From: Bacillus sp. CH30_1T
Lineage (GTDB): Bacteria > Bacillota > Bacilli > Bacillales > Bacillaceae_B
NCBI RefSeq assembly: GCF_008364765.1
Contig: NZ_VTUY01000001.1
Location: 187,526-251,525 of the forward strand
Direction: 5' to 3'
DNA length: 64,000 bases
How positions within the stretch are numbered: the stretch's first letter is position 1; each line of letters opens with the position of its first letter. Positions 44,301 to 52,466 of this stretch are shown piece after piece. The translations under genes were made by a program, and so were the position numbers. Below the pieces are notes generated by a model that was not told the origin of the DNA, ran no database searches, and worked only from the letters and a program-made list of their open reading frames with translations.

Positions 44301-45546
44301 CCATTTCGCCTTTTGCAGTAGGAATACTGACAGAAACATCACTGGCACCCACTGTTATGGCTAATGGTGATGTTCCAGGAGAACCCACTGTATAGTCATT
44401 CGGACCAGAATTCCCTGCAGCTACCAGCGCTACTGTTCCTGCAATCATGGCATTATTTAATGCAACGGATGTTGGATAAAGAGGATCATTTACTGTAGCT
44501 CCAAGCGACAGGTTAATAACATCCATCCCATCTTGAACCGCTTTATCAATACCAGCCAGAACAGAACCAGTAGACCCCGAGCCATAAGGTCCTAACACAC
44601 GATAAGCATATAAATCCACTCCGTTTGCAACACCTGTGATAGTATGTTCAGAATCATTTTGACCTTGGCCTGCAATAATGCCGGATACATGTGTCCCATG
44701 AGATGTCCAATATGGAGAGCCATTCCATGTTTCCGGCCATGAAGCAGGATCCAGACCTTTCCACTCTTCATGAGTAGCTTCCATTGGATCATCATCATTA
44801 TCTACAAAGTCATAACCGCCTTTGTACACATCCTCTAAATCTGGGTGATTATAATCAATACCAGTATCCAGGACTCCTACTTTTATCCCTTCACCATTGA
44901 TTCCCTCATCATGAAGTCCATCAACTCCCAAGAAAGGAATACTATCATTCATCTGTGGAGAAATATCCTTTTTATCATCTACCGGAAGGTCTAGCTGTAT
45001 CTCTTGATCTATCCAAACAGCTTTAACTTCTTGCAGTTCGATGAGTTCCAATACCTCTTTTGCCGGAAGTGTCATCGAAACTCCGTTAAACGCATTTTTA
45101 TATTCCTTCTTAATCTTACTCTTTTTTGCTGATTTTGATTGGTTGATTTTTTCCTTAAACTCTTTATGGGACTTTTCCACTTTTTCCTGAGCATCTTCCA
45201 GTCGCAGCGCTGAAACGGATTTTCCTTTTGCTTTCTCATTTGCGACCTGTACAGCTGCAGGGTCTACTTGAAACTGAACGATAATATCCAAGTCTTCATC
45301 ATTATTTAGATTGACATCGGATGAAATACGTAATTTAGATGCTTCATCCGAATATAAGTTATCAAACTGCAATCTTTGCTGCTCTGTCAGGCCCTTCAAT
45401 GCACCTTCCACATCCGAAATTCCCGTTTGATCATTTGGAGCCTTTTTCAAGTAATCTAACCCCGTTGCCATCGAACTCATTGGAGTCATCAATAAACTTG
45501 CACTCAAAGCAGCTGACGCTACTCCCTTTAAAGTAGTAGACTTCAC
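41320..45546 (-). CDS. Secreted subtilase (S8) with PA, cohesin-like and dockerin domains
   Basis: The 1408-residue exoprotease starts with a Sec signal peptide (cleavage near SSMA-TG, about 27). An inhibitor I9-type prodomain follows (about 80-190). The subtilase domain holds Asp227 in VGVLDTGIDYNHPDL, His283 in SHGTHVSG and Ser601 in LSGTSMATPYAAG, with a PA insert at about 430-545. After beta-rich domains, about residues 1067-1205 read as a cohesin-like module (YLGDEVTVTLTMKNV, IGGEFKLSY, PILDVTFKV). A carboxypeptidase-regulatory-like domain and then a dockerin follow (GDVDGDNIIDINDAI, then GDINQDGKVDETDLRFIEKN, two Ca loops). The C-terminal KKNKKPKEKHGK is basic. It resembles Vpr in the catalytic part but is far longer. 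Confidence 0.88.
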   Translation of the reverse strand: MKSTTLKGVASAALSASLLMTPMSSMATGLDYLKKAPNDQTGISDVEGALKGLTEQQRLQFDNLYSDEASKLRISSDVNLNNDEDLDIIVQFQVDPAAVQVANEKAKGKSVSALRLEDAQEKVEKSHKEFKEKINQSKSAKKSKIKKEYKNAFNGVSMTLPAKEVLELIELQEVKAVWIDQEIQLDLPVDDKKDISPQMNDSIPFLGVDGLHDEGINGEGIKVGVLDTGIDYNHPDLEDVYKGGYDFVDNDDDPMEATHEEWKGLDPASWPETWNGSPYWTSHGTHVSGIIAGQGQNDSEHTITGVANGVDLYAYRVLGPYGSGSTGSVLAGIDKAVQDGMDVINLSLGATVNDPLYPTSVALNNAMIAGTVALVAAGNSGPNDYTVGSPGTSPLAITVGASDVSVSIPTAKGEMGEDSYNLQLMAKHFDDNIAELTNTSLEVVDAGLGYAEDFSGKDFSGKLALIERGTLSFNEKIANAKNAGASAVIIWNNVDGELSYYFGEGIDYIPAFTLTKEEGERLKGLLTEEKMFTFKEISEIKTEGDKLADFSSRGPSLKTYDIKPEITAPGVSILSTVPGYINDKENPSNYQYAYERLSGTSMATPYAAGVAAMILQNNPDYSPYDVKTALMNTADDLSEDYSVFEVGAGRVDPTNAVHSEVKLQVMDETISLDESFNEIVIDDITGAIAFGYHYKQKDSSTADGRTVELENDSDKKKDFNVNVELLSSDISGANNAETNGLVITVNDKVSVEANSKVEMTPSIEVPKEAEAGTYEGYIHFTNADNEHEKYQIPFSIIVADRGINYSVDRPAFASDASMYHAHMSVPATFLNVGLRSPMETMDLVVKDGDTGEYLGYLGWIDTEFLNEQLGVDFLVPFVFGSGAYYPFTGDEENPISEEMVLAPDGAYELEIIGTNEEGEMFKPSDYVFIDNQVPEITMEKEPGVYEIEYNKDDEQGISWFNGKIYDSNVDVMKEKGIKEIRNNLDGQLSPVDQGLNTVVGYDSKGWGFPTHYFTPEADGSFKFGVTPEEVANGQYVDFGFYGFDAATAGDQGKGMHKYYFIEKGGKYAKADLDKDELYLGDEVTVTLTMKNVEKLIGGEFKLSYQNSYYEFVDAQVNPEFKKFADEKKLSTRVEVGEIKHDLWENQIPVSAFLEGESLKGADGDMPILDVTFKVTNDEFYDYISSFNFTEAKYHKSGEEEVVQVPGFITDQLEIVPKHSVVWGYLGPEAFLHEEGWVNVDLHDKDVKITATSPDGTKYEGELIESSKSIFEIHGIPASEETYKVVVKVPGHFESHTTVTVGEEVNGDVLGVKERMYPGLQLAGDVDGDNIIDINDAIISVFSYGKEGVGVNKGDINQDGKVDETDLRFIEKNFLEKGQGAKKNKKPKEKHGKVTLEKLFRSVGLELNQ

Positions 45547-45938
45547 TAAAATTTTCCCCCTTTAGCCTTTTTTCAACCTAAACCGACAATTCCCGTTTTT
45601 TCTCTTTCAGAATGACAACTCAATGCAACTAGTAAATTATTACCAATACTTTTCGATAGTCAACTCCTTTTTTTATTCTTTTTCGAATAATCTAACTATT
45701 CACTCTGAATGTTAGCATGGTGCCTAATACACTGTAAATCGGGGTTTTGCTGCTGCAACACGTACGAACCTGTCCATTTGATTCAGTTCTATATAACCAA
45801 ATAAGTTTTGCTGACATAGTCCTAAAGACTTATTTTTGTTGTTTGTCATTTGGGGTAATGCAAGATAAATGTGTGGAGGTATTTTCATGGTTGGTGGATC
45901 TTAATCTCGAGTGAAGAACCTGACTACATGTTAAATTA
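45547..45938. other. Gap upstream of the cohesin/dockerin subtilase
   Basis: The first 100 bases hold the ribosome site (GGGGGAAA before the ATG) and the presumed promoter. The rest is AT-rich with no coding frame or recognised motif. The MITE-like element follows at 45939. Confidence 0.6.
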
Positions 45939-46242
45939 GGCTGGGACAAAACTAAAAAACCACCACATAAAGACGAACATTTCAGTGTAGGCACTGAATA
46001 CCGCTAATGATTTCCGTACAAGACTACGCTTTCCGCGGGTAGCCCGTGAGCCTCCTCGGCAAGCCTGGTCTCGCATAAGTTACTCTTCCCGCAGGAGTCT
46101 TCGTCTTGCACTCCAATCAACCGCTGGAAAGGGCTAAATCTAAATGTCCATTTGAACAAATTGAAAACCCGAACCTAATTTGCCTCTTAGAATGCAAATT
46201 AGTTCGGGTATTAGTTAGACTAAAACATTTTTGTTCCAGCCT
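45939..46242. mobile_element. MITE-like element with GGCTGGGACAAAA ends
   Basis: The 304-bp unit has ends GGCTGGGACAAAA (45939-45951) and TTTTTGTTCCAGCCT (46228-46242), an imperfect terminal inverted repeat. Inside is a GC-rich palindrome with GCTTTCCGCGGG, TGAGCCTCCTCGG and CCCGCAGGAGTC (about 46027-46099), and a second strong hairpin, ACCCGAACCTAATTTGC with GCAAATTAGTTCGGGT, at about 46169-46211. A solo end of the same type lies at about 26273. It sits 10 bases after the subtilase stop and may supply a terminator. Confidence 0.75.
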
Positions 46243-46252
46243 CAACTTTTTC

Positions 46253-49200
46253 TTAGTGTTTTACTGTTATGGTCTCCGGTTCAGATGTTAAGGAGAAACC
46301 TTTATCATCCGTACCAGTTACTGTTACATAATACTCTCCATCAGGATATTCAGTACTTGGATTCCACTCTAATCCATATAGGGAGTGCTCATTTTCAATA
46401 TCCACATATTCTACTACATGACCTTCCGCATCGGAAATTTCAATATGCCAATCCATTCGGTTATAACCGAAGACTGTGATACTGGCAGGCTTGTTTTCGT
46501 TTACGTTTGTACCGGAAACATGCCACCATTGGATGAACGGTCCAGCATGCAGTAACTCCTCATTTCCAGCATAACCGAAACCTGTATTATAGAAATTATC
46601 AACTGCTAACACCATGACAGTCTCAGGTTTAACACTCGTAATATACTCTTTTTCACCACTTTCCATTAAATCATATATAGAATCATGATCATTTATCCAA
46701 AGTATACTTCCAAGATAGTCACTTTCTTCTTTTACATCCCAGGTAATTTTATATGTCCCGTCAGGTTGATCGGTTACCTTTATATTTTCTACATCTGGTG
46801 AAACAGAATCGATCTTAAACGGGATTTTGGTTTGCTGTGATTCTGCTCCCTCATAATTTAATGTACTTTCGTATACATAGTAATATTTTCCGTCTGGGAG
46901 ATTATTCCCTTCGTCATCCTTTCCACTCCAAAACAATCCATCAAAGCCATAGTAATAATCCCCATAGCTCATAATATTCTTCCTGAAGGAAAAAGGACTT
47001 CCATCTTCCGTATATTCAGTAAAATTCGTGATATGAGCAACCTCGTTTCCTTGTTCATCTTCAACCTTTAGAGACATCTCCTTCAGATTTCGAAACGCCG
47101 TAAATGAAGGGTACATACCAGTCGGAAGCGATTTATGGGAATAGCCTACCTTCTCTTGATCAAATGAATTTGTATACAAATCAAAGCCTAACGGATACTG
47201 AAGCATGTCATTCCATAACACTGTATAACCTAAGTATGGGTCTCCATTAACTGGACTTTCATCAATATTATCAATGGAATCCCAGTTGCCGTAGAAGCCC
47301 ATATAAGGCATTGTTAAAGAAGGTGTCTCTTCGTTCTTAGGTACAAGTCTTACAAATCCTTCTACAAACTGATTGTCTCGGAATTCCTCTGGAAGTTCTA
47401 CCGAAACGTTTAATTCTACGTCTTTGTCTTTCATTGAAATCGTTGTTCCATTTTGATCGCTTATTTTCTTCCCATTGACTTTAACGGATGCGTTCTCTAC
47501 TCGTTCGCTGGATAGAGTAAGGTACTCGTTGCTTTCGTCGACATTACCATCTTCGTTAAAATCGAATTCCTTCGTCACAGTACCATCCTTTAATACATCA
47601 ACATATACGTCATATTCTGTCGGCTTTGCTACATTAACAGCAAAAGGTACTTGATATTTCTCTGTATCATCCTCTTCATTTACAAACGTGATATATCCTT
47701 CATAAATACCTTCACCCGCTGTTTTTGGCACAGATAAGAAAACATTTGTTTTCTTCGACTTTCCAGCTTTCACTTTTACCTTGTTCGAAACGGAAAACTG
47801 TACTCCATTCTTTTCCGCATCATTGGACAGTTCCGAATATTCAATTGAGGACGTAAAATTCTTATCCTCTGAACTTGAGTTTAATATTTTCAGAGAAGCA
47901 TGTTCCCGGATGTTGGATCCTTCTAAAAACTTAGTCTCAAAGTTCAGATTTCCCATTGATTTATCGCTCACTTGGAACGTAATTTCGGAATCGTCAGGGT
48001 TTGCCGTTTCATCCTGAAATACGCTGAATACGTTGCCTTCAAGTGGATCTACTGTTAACGAAAATTTAAAGTTGTTTTCTACTTCTTTCAGTGCAACAGA
48101 AGCTGCCTGCTCAAGCTGCGCCCCTGTTTGTTTCAATAGATAAGGCGTCTCCACTGCCTGCTCAATTTTCATGAGCCCGGATCCTTGGCGCCTTGGTGAA
48201 TATGGTACGTTTTCACCATTCGGATCTTTTAAAATTTCAGACGTGTTCATTAGAGCCATTTTAGCTTTCAATACTGTTTCTTCATTTTTCGGAAGTCCTA
48301 ACTCCTGGTAGTATTTCTGCAGAAGCAGTGCTGCCCCTCCCGCAACATGAGGAGTCGCCATCGACGTTCCATTCCACGTTTCATACTGATTGTTTAGAAC
48401 AGTAGAGCTTATTTTCCCACCTGGAGCTGTGATTTCCGGCTTAAAGCTTAGATCTGTTGGTGAACCATAGGAAGAAAAATTTGACATTGGCTCGTTAGCA
48501 GGGTTTTGTACCCAAAGTACTTCGGTTGATAACTTAGCAGTAATCTTTTCTCCGCTTTGCAGCCTCTCTGCTACCTGAACAGACTTGTTAATATCCGTTG
48601 TCACTGCTGGGATTGTGTAAGGAGAAAAGCGTACAGTGGCATAAGGTCCATGTTCATTTGCTGGAATTAGAATAAGAGCAATCGCTCCTTCTCTATTGAC
48701 ATTGAATTGAGCTGATGAATAAATATCATACGCTTGATCATATTGTGCCACAGCGATTTTCCCTTGTAAGTCTAACCCTTCTAAAGCTCCTTTAGAGGTA
48801 TCACCAACAAAGACCAATTCATATTCTTTATCTGCTTCCAAAGAATCAATCAGCTTTTTAGAACTTGGCTGAAGTTGATACCCGAGTAAACTTCCATCAT
48901 TTAGCTCGATCGTATCGATTCTCATCATGTCATTTTCAGAAGAAGCAACCTGAAGAGCAGATGGAGTTACTCCAGGGTCACCGACAAGTCCGATATCTGG
49001 ATTTTTGGCTAATGGTAATAGAGATCTTTCCAGTAAGTTTTGCTTCGTGCTATAGGAAGCATTACCTGCAGCCGCAACGACTAAGACCCCTTGTTCTGTC
49101 GCATATTCAATTGCACGTTGAACAGGATCGTTTGGATCAACCATCCCTGCATCTGAACCTAAGCTTAAGTTGATAACATCGGCCCCAAGCTCTACCGCAT

Positions 49201-50095
49201 GATAAATACCAGCTACGATGTCATCATCGTATGCAAAACCTCTTGTATCAGAGAAGACTTTTTCAGCTAATAATTGAACGTCTGGAGATACCCCGACTGC
49301 TTTCTGCTGAGTTTCTTCATATGCCCCTACAATTCCAGCCACATGTGTTCCGTGGGAATCACTAGCCGGGATGACATTATTATCTTTATCTGCCCAGTCA
49401 TAGCCTGTCGGTACTTTGTCTGTATACCAAACATCATTTACTTCTGTGTCATCAAGTTCCGCTTGAACATTCTCTTCATTAAACTTGGCTTTCTTCTTCC
49501 CTTTCTCTGAAAGCTTCAAGGCCTCATGACGATAATCGATTCCTGAGTCTACAATCGCAACGACCATTCCGTCACCGCTGTAATTATATTTTGTCCAAAC
49601 ATTCATGGCTTCGACAAGTTCATTGCTCTTTACGTCCATGTGTTCATACGTTTTAGCGAGGCGAATATCTTTTACGCCTTCAGCTTCTTTCAGGTTCATA
49701 GCTTCTTCCCTCTTCATTTCCATACTGAAACCATAGAAGCCTGTGGAATACGTATGTAAGACTTTAGTGTCGCCACCTCTCTTCTTCATAAACGTATTTT
49801 TCACTTGCTCCACCAGCTGTTCAGGTGCTGATTTCGCTTTCTCATTCACCTCTACTTCAACGATTAAACGAACCTTTTCATTTGGATTGATCGTCGTCGA
49901 ATCCTGCCCATATAACGGGTGGTTATCTTCTCCTGCTGTCAAGTCAGAAAAAAGCTGATCTTTATCTTTTCCCTTAAACTGTACTGGCTCCTGTTTCGAC
50001 TGATAAAATTGAGCACCAGCTGGTGTAACGAAACTGCTAATAAGTAGTACAAACATGATTACGACCGATAATCTTCTTTTCAATGAACCCTTCAT
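46253..50095 (-). CDS. Secreted subtilase (S8), Vpr-like, with PA domain
   Basis: The 1280-residue exoprotease has a signal peptide (cleavage about GA-QF, 28-29) and an I9-type prodomain to about 150. The subtilase domain has Asp183 in VAIVDSGIDYRHEAL, His248 in SHGTHVAG and Ser about 577 in NGTSMATPHVAGG. A PA domain sits in the catalytic domain (about 400-525). A calcium-type loop DFNEDGNVDE lies near 845, and the C-terminal part has Ig-like repeats ending in FlgD-like sequence (PDGEYYVTVTGTDDKG). It is a paralogue of the neighbouring cohesin/dockerin protease without its C-terminal modules. Extracellular; substrate not predictable. Confidence 0.9.
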   Translation of the reverse strand: MKGSLKRRLSVVIMFVLLISSFVTPAGAQFYQSKQEPVQFKGKDKDQLFSDLTAGEDNHPLYGQDSTTINPNEKVRLIVEVEVNEKAKSAPEQLVEQVKNTFMKKRGGDTKVLHTYSTGFYGFSMEMKREEAMNLKEAEGVKDIRLAKTYEHMDVKSNELVEAMNVWTKYNYSGDGMVVAIVDSGIDYRHEALKLSEKGKKKAKFNEENVQAELDDTEVNDVWYTDKVPTGYDWADKDNNVIPASDSHGTHVAGIVGAYEETQQKAVGVSPDVQLLAEKVFSDTRGFAYDDDIVAGIYHAVELGADVINLSLGSDAGMVDPNDPVQRAIEYATEQGVLVVAAAGNASYSTKQNLLERSLLPLAKNPDIGLVGDPGVTPSALQVASSENDMMRIDTIELNDGSLLGYQLQPSSKKLIDSLEADKEYELVFVGDTSKGALEGLDLQGKIAVAQYDQAYDIYSSAQFNVNREGAIALILIPANEHGPYATVRFSPYTIPAVTTDINKSVQVAERLQSGEKITAKLSTEVLWVQNPANEPMSNFSSYGSPTDLSFKPEITAPGGKISSTVLNNQYETWNGTSMATPHVAGGAALLLQKYYQELGLPKNEETVLKAKMALMNTSEILKDPNGENVPYSPRRQGSGLMKIEQAVETPYLLKQTGAQLEQAASVALKEVENNFKFSLTVDPLEGNVFSVFQDETANPDDSEITFQVSDKSMGNLNFETKFLEGSNIREHASLKILNSSSEDKNFTSSIEYSELSNDAEKNGVQFSVSNKVKVKAGKSKKTNVFLSVPKTAGEGIYEGYITFVNEEDDTEKYQVPFAVNVAKPTEYDVYVDVLKDGTVTKEFDFNEDGNVDESNEYLTLSSERVENASVKVNGKKISDQNGTTISMKDKDVELNVSVELPEEFRDNQFVEGFVRLVPKNEETPSLTMPYMGFYGNWDSIDNIDESPVNGDPYLGYTVLWNDMLQYPLGFDLYTNSFDQEKVGYSHKSLPTGMYPSFTAFRNLKEMSLKVEDEQGNEVAHITNFTEYTEDGSPFSFRKNIMSYGDYYYGFDGLFWSGKDDEGNNLPDGKYYYVYESTLNYEGAESQQTKIPFKIDSVSPDVENIKVTDQPDGTYKITWDVKEESDYLGSILWINDHDSIYDLMESGEKEYITSVKPETVMVLAVDNFYNTGFGYAGNEELLHAGPFIQWWHVSGTNVNENKPASITVFGYNRMDWHIEISDAEGHVVEYVDIENEHSLYGLEWNPSTEYPDGEYYVTVTGTDDKGFSLTSEPETITVKH

Positions 50096-50756
50096 TTTCT
50101 CACCCTTTTCAATTACTTAATATTTTACATATCTAGTAGTCTCATAGGTGCTGAGTATGCCCAAATCCTGTTTTGCTAGTGCTTGGGATATTTACAGGAA
50201 TGGCAATCATGGTAACAGAACGTACTTTGCCATCATGCAAAAAAAACCACTCACCTCCCTTCAATCAGAAAATAGTGCATACCACTTTTTACTATTTTCC
50301 TAATAAAAAGAGCAATCGGCTATCGGGGTTTTTCGAAGGTTTATATTTCTCTGTATAGGTAATTACTCTCACTCTCTCTAAACCTTCCACTCACAACATA
50401 AGCAAAATTTAGTGAAATTTATGAAAAAACTCTTATTTTGAATTGGCTTTTTTTATTTAATACGGGAGTTTATGCAGACTATGAGCGAAAGGATTAAATT
50501 GAAATAAGGAATTGGGCTCATACGATTACTTACCTGCTTACGGGGAGAAATATTTTTAATAAGAAATCTAGCGTATTACAGCTACGAAAAAATCCAGAAT
50601 TTCTGTCTGAAAAATGAATCCATGGATAAGCAGTCCGATAAGCCACGATTCTGTCAAGATTTCCAGGAATCTATTGTCCTCCGGAATAGTGGGAAACATT
50701 CTTGTCTTCTTCTATTTAAAATGGCGGGGAGTAGAAATATAATTAGGTACAAAACA
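50096..50756. other. Long gap upstream of second subtilase and xylose region
   Basis: It holds the subtilase promoter region. A strong GGGAGGTGAG on the minus strand near 50256-50265 is followed by ATGATG and only eight further codons (MMAKYVLLP, 50249 to about 50220), flanked by the hairpin TTTGC-ATGATG-GCAAA. No larger gene is visible. The rest is AT-rich. Confidence 0.5.
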
Positions 50757-50799
50757 CTTAGTTCATCCATTAGACAAACTATTATTCGTCTGCTATAAT
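50757..50799 (+). promoter_or_regulatory. XylR operator and promoter for sugar symporter
   Basis: An operator-like dyad TTAGTTCATCC...GACAAACTA lies at about 50757-50782. The -35 hexamer TAGACA (50771-50776) is inside it and TATAAT (50794-50799) follows at 17 bases. The same layout occurs at 57666 and 62122. Confidence 0.75.
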
Positions 50800-50862
50800 T
50801 CAGAATAATAAAGAAACTACTACTATACTAATCAAACAAAAGGCAAGGGGGGAATAACGGCA

Positions 50863-50970
50863 GTGTCCTCTATTATGCTCGTATTTGTAAACGCTTTATC
50901 ACTCTCAGTGCTAAAATGTAAGCGTTGTCGCGAGCATGTTGAAAGAAATGGGATCTGCCTCAACACATGA
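50863..50970 (+). CDS. 35-codon leader ORF before sugar symporter
   Basis: GTG at 50863 follows an excellent AAGGGGGG site (10 bases before). The frame reads VSSIMLVFVNALSLSVLKCK and RCREHVERNGICLNT and stops at TGA 50968-50970, overlapping the ATG of the symporter gene (ATGA). The symporter ATG itself has only a weak ribosome site. This arrangement would couple symporter translation to the leader. Two cre-like sites lie within it. Alternatively it is a chance frame; no homologue is known to me. Confidence 0.45.
   Translation: MSSIMLVFVNALSLSVLKCKRCREHVERNGICLNT
50886..50899 (+). promoter_or_regulatory. cre site 1 (CcpA) before sugar symporter
   Basis: TGTAAACGCTTTAT fits the cre consensus TGWAANCGNTNWCA at 13 of 14 positions. 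It lies downstream of the promoter at 50771-50799, consistent with roadblock repression by CcpA. Confidence 0.75.
50917..50930 (+). promoter_or_regulatory. cre site 2 (CcpA) before sugar symporter
   Basis: TGTAAGCGTTGTCG fits cre well at the core TGTAAGCG. It is 18 bases after site 1 and inside the leader ORF. Confidence 0.65.
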
Positions 50971-52385
50971 TGACAAACCAAAAAAGTTCACTTTACATTT
51001 TTTCTATTACGTTAGTGGCCACGCTCGGTGGTCTTCTGTTCGGGTACGATACGGCTGTCATATCAGGGGCTGAGAAATCGATTGAGGCTTATTTGATTGA
51101 TGGCCTCGGCTTAAGCTCATTTATTCACGGCACCACGATTTCCAGTGCGCTGATCGGATGTATCATCGGGGGAGTGATCTCAGGCTACTTTTCATCACGA
51201 TTCGGACGTAAGAAGTCGTTGATCATTGCTTCGATCCTCTTCTTATTATCTGCTTTAGGGTCTGCTTATCCGGAGTTCCTCTTCTTCTCTGCAGGAGAAC
51301 CGACGATGGGATTATTGCTTGCTTTTAACCTTTACCGGATCATCGGCGGAATCGGGGTTGGCCTTGCTTCTGCCATCGTACCGATGTATATCGGGGAAAT
51401 CGCACCGGCAGGGATTCGTGGACGACTCGTTTCATTTAATCAGTTTGCGATCATATTCGGGATGCTTGTCGTTTATTTTGTCAACTGGGGAATCGCCAAT
51501 GGGCATTCACTGGATTGGATCAATGATGTCGGCTGGAGATATATGTTTGCTTCAGAAGCCATTCCGGCCATATTGTTCTGCGTTTTCCTTTTCTTTGTAC
51601 CGGAAACACCTCGTTACCTCTCCCTTAAGAACAAGGATGAAAGCGCATTGGCGATTTTGACGAAAATCAACGGCTCCGCGTCTGCCAAGTCGATTCTGCG
51701 GGAGATCAAGCAATCTGTGAATGTGTCGACTGAAAAGCTCTCCACCTTTGCTTATGGGAAAACCGTCATTATCATCGGAATCCTGCTTTCCGTTTTCCAA
51801 CAGTTTGTCGGGATTAATGTGGCTCTTTATTATGCACCCCGAATCTTTGAAAGTATGGGGGCAGCAAAGGATGCTTCGATGATGCAGACAATCGTCATGG
51901 GCTTGGTCAATGTCGTCTTTACGGTGATTGCGATCATGACGGTCGACCGCTGGGGACGCAAACCATTGATGATCATCGGCTCGATCGGGATGGCGATCGG
52001 GATGTTCGGTGTCGCGGGGCTTGCGTTCTCGAATATCATCGGCATCAGCACGTTAATCTTTATCATTGTGTACACGGCATCCTTCATGATGTCCTGGGGT
52101 CCGATCTGCTGGGTATTGATCTCAGAAATCTTCCCGAACCGCATCCGCGGCCAGGCAGTGGCCATCGCGGTGGCATCACAGTGGGCAGCGAATTACCTCG
52201 TCTCCTCCACGTACCCGATGATGATGGAATACAGCGGCGGGATGACGTACGGGATATACGGATTGATGAGTGTTCTTTCCGCCATCTTTGTGTGGAAGTT
52301 CGTACCTGAAACCAAAGGAAAATCCCTTGAACAAATGGAAGACCTGTGGAAAGTGCCTTCTGTAACAAAATCTAAGGCAATTTAG
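50967..52385 (+). CDS. Sugar/proton symporter (XylE/XylT-like)
   Basis: This 472-residue sugar porter of the major facilitator superfamily has 12 helices. It carries GGLLFGYDTAVISGAEKSIE (helix 1, about 20-40), GRKKSLI (loop 2-3), PMYIGEIAPAGIRGRLVSFNQ (loop 4-5), PETPRYL after helix 6 and PETKGKSLE at the end, all typical of the XylE/GLUT family. It probably imports xylose by proton symport, given the operator, promoter and cre sites in front. The start overlaps a 35-codon leader ORF. Confidence 0.93.
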   Translation: MMTNQKSSLYIFSITLVATLGGLLFGYDTAVISGAEKSIEAYLIDGLGLSSFIHGTTISSALIGCIIGGVISGYFSSRFGRKKSLIIASILFLLSALGSAYPEFLFFSAGEPTMGLLLAFNLYRIIGGIGVGLASAIVPMYIGEIAPAGIRGRLVSFNQFAIIFGMLVVYFVNWGIANGHSLDWINDVGWRYMFASEAIPAILFCVFLFFVPETPRYLSLKNKDESALAILTKINGSASAKSILREIKQSVNVSTEKLSTFAYGKTVIIIGILLSVFQQFVGINVALYYAPRIFESMGAAKDASMMQTIVMGLVNVVFTVIAIMTVDRWGRKPLMIIGSIGMAIGMFGVAGLAFSNIIGISTLIFIIVYTASFMMSWGPICWVLISEIFPNRIRGQAVAIAVASQWAANYLVSSTYPMMMEYSGGMTYGIYGLMSVLSAIFVWKFVPETKGKSLEQMEDLWKVPSVTKSKAI

Positions 52386-52399
52386 TTTCGTATTATGTG

Positions 52400-52421
52400 G
52401 CATCTGTTGAAAGGCAGATGC
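52400..52421 (+). terminator. Terminator after sugar symporter
   Basis: GCATCTG (52400-52406) and CAGATGC (52415-52421) with TTCTTTT following. It is a moderate terminator and may allow read-through into galM. Confidence 0.7.
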
Positions 52422-52466
52422 TTCTTTTACTAGATGAAGAGAATACTATACATACGGGGGGAAAAC

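Noticed and set aside
39182-46100. Repeated palindromes considered as a CRISPR array
   Set aside because: No regularly spaced direct repeats with unique spacers; no cas genes nearby. The repeats are dispersed elements.
50220-50265. Strong ribosome-like GGGAGGTGAG followed by ATGATG and a very short frame
   Set aside because: Only nine codons (MMAKYVLLP) and no visible partner; may be chance or a decayed gene start. Recorded only as part of the gap.
50173-50358. Plus-strand 61-codon frame upstream of the second subtilase
   Set aside because: No ribosome site, AT-rich composition without protein-like pattern.
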